From Bacteroidales bacterium UBA2716 (lineage in GTDB: Bacteria; Bacteroidota; Bacteroidia; Bacteroidales; UBA932), in the NCBI GenBank assembly GCA_002354005.1, contig DEKS01000140.1:15265-31562 (forward strand): 16,298 nucleotides of DNA. The letters run 5' to 3'. A model generated the notes under the pieces. It made no database searches. It was not told where the DNA came from and saw only the letters and a program-made list of their open reading frames with translations. This document shows, piece by piece, positions 14,294 through 16,298 of the stretch. The position numbers were made by a program, and so were the translations under genes. Each line of letters opens with the position of its first letter. The first letter of the stretch is position 1.

Positions 14294-15256
14294 CTACTTA
14301 TATAACACTTCTAACTCTTCCGGAGAATACAGGAAACTGTCCAGCCACTGCGGTGCCACTCGACCCACCACGGCAAGGGCAATCACCGCCAGGAGAAGCA
14401 CGATGCCCAGGGCAACAAGCGTCCACAGGAACACCTTCCTGCCCTTGTGCTCGGGGGCGGGCATGACGGGCTCGGGGGCGGGGTCCGACGCTGTCATTTC
14501 GAGCGGAGCCTTTTCTTCTGTCATTTCGAGCGGAGCCGCAGGCGGAGTCGAGAAATCTTCCGGTTCTGCGGCAGGAGATTCCTCCACTTCGGTCGGAATG
14601 ACAGGGGCAGGCTCGGTCGGAATGACAATGGGGGCCGGTTCAGGCTCCGGCTCTGGTTCGGGCTCCGGCTCTGGTTCGGGCTCTGGCTCCGGTTCGGGCT
14701 CTGGCGCAGGCTCTGCTACTGTCATTTCGAGCGGAGCCGCAGGCGGAGTCGAGAAATCTCCTGCCGCAGGGGCCGGCTCCTCCAGGATGGAGGCAAGGGC
14801 AGAGACGGCTTCTTCAACTTCCTCTTTGGTTTCTTCGTGGGTCTTGAGGGAAATGGGCTGCAGGCCAAAACCGGTGGGATAAATATCCAGGTCCTCATCG
14901 GCCACAAAGAAGAAATGATTCTCCCGTGTGGCTCGAAGGCGTCCAAGGCCCGGGAAAACGATGGTTTTCTTCACCTTAAGCACTTCCTTCATTTCCGAAA
15001 GGAAGTCCGTAAGGATGCGGGTTGCATCCGCTTCCGGAACATGATTGGCCTGGGCGTAGAAATCTACCAAAAGGGTATCCTCCCCTTGCGTGGGAGAGAA
15101 ATACAGCCTGCGATACGGCGGAAGGATGGTGTAGCCGCGGTCTGCGAAGGTTGCAGGAACCAGTTCCGTGACAAAACTGCCCACGCCGGGCAGCGTCACG
15201 GTGTCGTGGTCCATCACCACTTCTTTTACCATTCTGGATAGCAGGTCAATGTCCAT
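14294..15256 (-). CDS. CCDC81-like tandem HU-domain protein with C-terminal membrane anchor
   Basis: A 320-residue protein. Residues 1 to about 60 (MDIDLLSRMVKEVVMDHDTV, LPGVGSFVTELVPATFADRGYTILPPYRRLYFS) and about 62-125 (VFPGLGRLRATRENHFFFVADEDL) match the paired HU-like domains of the Bacteroidales CCDC81 type. A long Pro/Glu linker follows (about 140-268). Then come a basic stop (HKGRK), one membrane helix (VFLWTLVALGIVLLLAVIALAV) and a ~24-residue tail. The HU part should be cytoplasmic and the tail periplasmic. Relatives often end in a SPOR domain that binds denuded peptidoglycan; here it is missing. The linker has an 18-bp tandem repeat coding Glu-Pro, and copies of a dispersed-repeat-like sequence read as FSTPPAAPLEMT or VIPTE. 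A good promoter precedes it, making it the first gene of the run. Confidence 0.88.
   Translation of the reverse strand: MDIDLLSRMVKEVVMDHDTVTLPGVGSFVTELVPATFADRGYTILPPYRRLYFSPTQGEDTLLVDFYAQANHVPEADATRILTDFLSEMKEVLKVKKTIVFPGLGRLRATRENHFFFVADEDLDIYPTGFGLQPISLKTHEETKEEVEEAVSALASILEEPAPAAGDFSTPPAAPLEMTVAEPAPEPEPEPEPEPEPEPEPEPEPEPAPIVIPTEPAPVIPTEVEESPAAEPEDFSTPPAAPLEMTEEKAPLEMTASDPAPEPVMPAPEHKGRKVFLWTLVALGIVLLLAVIALAVVGRVAPQWLDSFLYSPEELEVLYK
14491..14510 (-). repeat. Partial copy of the TCATTTCGAGCGGAG element in the HU gene
   Basis: The sequence CTGTCATTTCGAGCGGAGCC matches the first 20 bases of the two 41-bp copies at 14518 and 14719. It encodes APLEMT in the same frame as the full copies, only 7 bp from the next copy. 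Confidence 0.85.
14518..14558 (-). repeat. 41-bp dispersed-type repeat, copy 1, in the HU gene
   Basis: It is identical over 41 bases to 14719-14759. It begins CTGTCATTTCGAGCGGAGCC and ends GGAGTCGAGAAATCT, with an inner dyad CCGCAGGCGG. On the coding strand it reads DFSTPPAAPLEMT. From memory, closely similar sequences occur as intergenic repeats in many bacterial genomes; that is not verified here. Confidence 0.85.
14577..14627 (-). repeat. Two TCGGTCGGAATGACA elements in the HU gene
   Basis: The first (14577-14603) contains CCTCCACTTCGGTCGGAATG and then ACA. The second (14611-14627) is a shorter GCTCGGTCGGAATGACA. On the coding strand both read VIPTE (VIPTEVEES and VIPTEP). They look like a second kind of dispersed repeat, related in style (ends in ATGACA) to the TCATTTCGAG element. 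Confidence 0.7.
14643..14714 (-). repeat. Four 18-bp tandem repeats encoding Glu-Pro
   Basis: Units start at 14643, 14661, 14679 and 14697. The first two are identical (GGCTCCGGCTCTGGTTCG) and the others differ at a few bases. They encode the long (Glu-Pro)n run of the HU protein linker. Copy number could vary by slippage without breaking the frame. Confidence 0.9.
14719..14759 (-). repeat. 41-bp dispersed-type repeat, copy 2, in the HU gene
   Basis: It is identical to 14518-14558 and in the same reading frame (GDFSTPPAAPLEMTV). It abuts the upstream side of the Glu-Pro run in the protein, while copy 1 lies on the other side of that run. Confidence 0.85.
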
Positions 15257-15282
15257 TTTCCTTAAGCTCTACAAAAGAACTT

Positions 15283-15291
15283 ACAAAGATA
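15283..15291 (-). promoter_or_regulatory. Bacteroidota-type -7 box for the HU-gene operon
   Basis: The minus strand reads TATCTTTGT, a full match to TAnnTTTG. A weak -33 candidate (TTTA, 15313-15310) lies 18 bases upstream. The start codon is 26 bases downstream of the box, leaving a short leader containing AAGGA close to the ATG. It diverges from the tRNA promoter. Confidence 0.6.
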
Positions 15292-15339
15292 CATAAAAAT
15301 CCGGCACAATAAATCTTTTAAAAAAATTTCTTGAAAAGC

Positions 15340-15371
15340 TTTGCAGAATCCAAAAAAGATTGTACCTTTGC
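15340..15371 (+). promoter_or_regulatory. Promoter of tRNA-Asn (TTTG-N19-TACCTTTGC)
   Basis: The -33 element TTTG (15340-15343), exactly 19 bases, and the -7 element TACCTTTGC (15363-15371) give a consensus-quality promoter for the main Bacteroidota sigma factor. The tRNA begins 30 bases after the box. Confidence 0.85.
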
Positions 15372-15375
15372 AATC

Positions 15376-15393
15376 CCGTTACGGAAATAACGG
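15376..15393 (+). other. Small inverted repeat in the tRNA-Asn leader
   Basis: CCGTTA and TAACGG are separated by six bases, between the -7 box and the mature tRNA 5' end. It could form a short hairpin in the pre-tRNA, or may be part of the start-site region. Function unknown. Confidence 0.4.
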
Positions 15394-15401
15394 CAAAATA
15401 T

Positions 15402-15475
15402 TCCTCCTTAGCTCAGTTGGTTAGAGCATCTGACTGTTAATCAGAGGGTCGTTGGTTCAAGTCCAACAGGGGGAG
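15402..15475 (+). tRNA. tRNA-Asn (anticodon GTT)
   Basis: A complete cloverleaf of 74 bases without the CCA end. The acceptor is TCCTCCT with AGGGGGA (one G-T pair) and a G discriminator. The D arm is GCTC/GAGC, the anticodon stem TCTGA/TCAGA with loop CTGTTAA (anticodon GTT), and the T arm GTTGG-TTCAAGT-CCAAC. CCA is not encoded; the following bases are CAA. It has its own promoter and terminator and is therefore a single-gene unit. Confidence 0.97.
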
Positions 15476-15480
15476 CAAAC

Positions 15481-15513
15481 AAGCGCTGACAGTGATGCCA
15501 GCGCTTATTTTTT
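15481..15513 (+). terminator. Rho-independent terminator of tRNA-Asn
   Basis: A perfect 8-bp stem, AAGCGCTG (15481-15488) with CAGCGCTT (15499-15506), encloses a 10-base loop and is followed by A and six T. It starts six bases after the tRNA. Confidence 0.9.
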
Positions 15514-15557
15514 AGAGCACACCCACCATTCTCCAGGAAATCTTTTTGTCCACATGA

Positions 15558-15607
15558 CCCCAGAATGGCCTCTGGGGCTCAATGCAAAAACCCGGTTGTT
15601 TTGCATT
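15558..15607. other. Two adjacent perfect stem-loops
   Basis: CCCCAGA (15558-15564) pairs with TCTGGGG (15571-15577) around six bases. Three bases later AATGCAAAA (15581-15589) pairs with TTTTGCATT (15599-15607) around nine bases. Both stems are perfect. No promoter of the usual kind is seen directly before them, and readthrough from the tRNA would have to pass its terminator. Confidence 0.6.
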
Positions 15608-15674
15608 TCCCTAGGCGAAGGTCGTTGCAGGCATATAGATGAGGGAAGGGATATTCTCCATGACGCAGCGGATT

Positions 15675-15725
15675 GCCGCGTTGACCCAAAATCTCATCCA
15701 GGCACATTCTGACGGTCAACACGGC
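15675..15725. other. 12-bp inverted repeat with one mismatch
   Basis: GCCGCGTTGACC (15675-15686) and GGTCAACACGGC (15714-15725) can pair at 11 of 12 positions around a 27-base spacer. It could be an RNA stem or a binding site for a dimeric protein. Confidence 0.5.
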
Positions 15726-15820
15726 ACAGACTGCTACTCGGTACAAGCCCAACTGGCGACTGCAGTACTCTGGCGTACCCCTCCGGACAAATACTGCTAA
15801 TATTGTGCGGGAGAGTAGGC

Positions 15821-15876
15821 TGGAGCATCAACCTCCGAACAAGAAAACGTTGTTTTGTGCGGATGCTTATGCTCCA
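15821..15876. other. Compound inverted repeat
   Basis: TGGAGCAT (15821-15828) pairs perfectly with ATGCTCCA (15869-15876). Inside, CCG/CGG and ACAA/TTGT segments could extend the stem with bulges, giving a 56-base interrupted hairpin. Confidence 0.45.
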
Positions 15877-15891
15877 CCCTCCCCTCACTTC

Positions 15892-15963
15892 CCAATCCAT
15901 CTATTGCCCCTCCACCATCGCATAGTGGCAAAAGGATTTACAACCAATTATTCACATTGACCC
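15892..15963. repeat. Imperfect ~72-bp direct repeat, copy 1
   Basis: It shares with 16124-16197 the landmarks ATCCATC, TTGCCCCTCCA, GGCAAA, GATTTACA and TTCACATTG, in the same order and spacing apart from short indels. Confidence 0.75.
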
Positions 15964-16022
15964 GTCCTGAGGGCCACACCCCGCTTTATCCCTCTTCCTT
16001 TTTAGACGAATTGCTGCCCGAG

Positions 16023-16059
16023 TGCTGTCATGGGTACATGGAATGGGACGATGACAGCA
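16023..16059. other. Perfect 9-bp inverted repeat
   Basis: TGCTGTCAT (16023-16031) and ATGACAGCA (16051-16059) flank a 19-base spacer. It lies between the two direct-repeat copies. Confidence 0.5.
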
Positions 16060-16123
16060 GTGTAGACCTATGATGAAGCAGGTGTTCAATGTATGTAAAC
16101 GCATGTTCCGACAGTCTAGCCTA

Positions 16124-16197
16124 CCTATCCATCCATTGACTTGCCCCTCCATTGCCTGGCGGCAAAGTGATTTACAGCCTATTCTTCACATTGTCCC
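16124..16197. repeat. Imperfect ~72-bp direct repeat, copy 2
   Basis: The counterpart of 15892-15963, about 234-237 bp downstream. This copy also contains a local hairpin, TTGCC-tggc-GGCAA, near its middle. Confidence 0.75.
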
Positions 16198-16298
16198 CCT
16201 TTCTTGCCCATGCAGCCTCTGGCAATTTCAGGCAATGATTGAAAAAACATGGCGCAGGTCCGATTTTACCCTACTGACCTGTCTTTCGCTAGAAAAAG

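Larger units (their letters stand above)
15514..16298. other. Noncoding region of ~785 bp with inverted and direct repeats
   Basis: Only short open frames (60-90 codons) without recognisable similarity, starts or coding-like composition are present on either strand, and I call none a gene. The region holds five notable inverted repeats and one pair of diverged ~72-bp direct repeats, annotated separately. Base composition looks less GC-rich than the coding part. It could be a structured RNA locus, the remnant of an element integrated beside the tRNA, or the edge of something continuing past the window. Confidence 0.5.

Noticed and set aside
14447..15241. Plus-strand open frame antisense to the HU gene, including a Gly/Ser-Leu-Arg repeat
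   Set aside because: The repeat is only the reverse reading of the Glu-Pro tandem repeat.
15675..15876. Integron attC-like sites
   Set aside because: The inverted repeats do not show the outer RYYYAAC/GTTRRRY arrangement, and no cassette genes or integrase are visible.
15452..16152. Short open frames (66-86 codons) downstream of the tRNA
   Set aside because: They overlap the tRNA end, its terminator or each other, lack plausible starts, and show no recognisable similarity.
15892..16197. CRISPR array
   Set aside because: Only two diverged copies of about 72 bp spaced ~235 bp apart; no short identical repeats with regular spacers and no cas genes.

Overview
The window looks like chromosome from a GC-rich member of the Bacteroidales (Bacteroidota). 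Three things point there. Promoters match the Bacteroidota pattern TTTG-N19-TAnnTTTG; the clearest one drives the tRNA. Several families are typical of or concentrated in this order: a CCDC81-like HU membrane protein, DUF4922, DUF6515 and a Bacteroidales-type RF2. Shine-Dalgarno sequences are mostly weak. I cannot name the genus.

Layout. The left edge (1-732, +) is the 3' end of a UvrD/PcrA helicase gene. It converges on a long, nearly gapless series of genes on the minus strand (15256 down to 729). In transcription order these are: HU-domain membrane protein, acyl-ACP thioesterase, YidE/AAE-type transporter with RCK_C domains, NUDIX hydrolase, DUF4922 protein with a degenerate SpoIID-like tail, glutamate racemase (murI), a hairpin, a NamZ-type exo-N-acetylmuramidase, a secreted Ser/Arg-rich DUF6515 protein, a second nearly identical hairpin, prfB (RF2), and the two inner-membrane/periplasmic parts of an RND efflux pump. 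On the right, a plus-strand tRNA-Asn(GTT) has its own strong promoter, divergent from the HU promoter, and a clear terminator. About 780 bases after it I see no convincing gene, but there are several inverted repeats and a pair of imperfect ~72-bp direct repeats.

How the genes may work together. The middle block (SpoIID-like tail, MurI, NamZ, secreted DUF6515 protein) has a cell-wall theme: D-glutamate supply and removal of MurNAc from peptidoglycan fragments. prfB shares a stop/start codon with the efflux membrane-fusion gene, so RF2 and the pump are probably co-transcribed. The thioesterase, transporter and NUDIX genes sit 0-6 bp apart and look like one transcript begun at the HU promoter.

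The most unusual observations are: (1) dispersed-repeat-like DNA read in the same frame several times inside the linker of the HU protein gene; (2) a DUF4922-SpoIID fusion that has lost the expected catalytic glutamate and stops halfway through the SpoIID fold, at the murI start; (3) two almost identical 29-bp hairpins with inverted loops, flanking namZ and the DUF6515 gene; (4) a prfB without the programmed frameshift and with an apparently leaderless promoter; (5) the hairpin-rich noncoding region after tRNA-Asn. I found no CRISPR array, recognisable transposase or phage gene.
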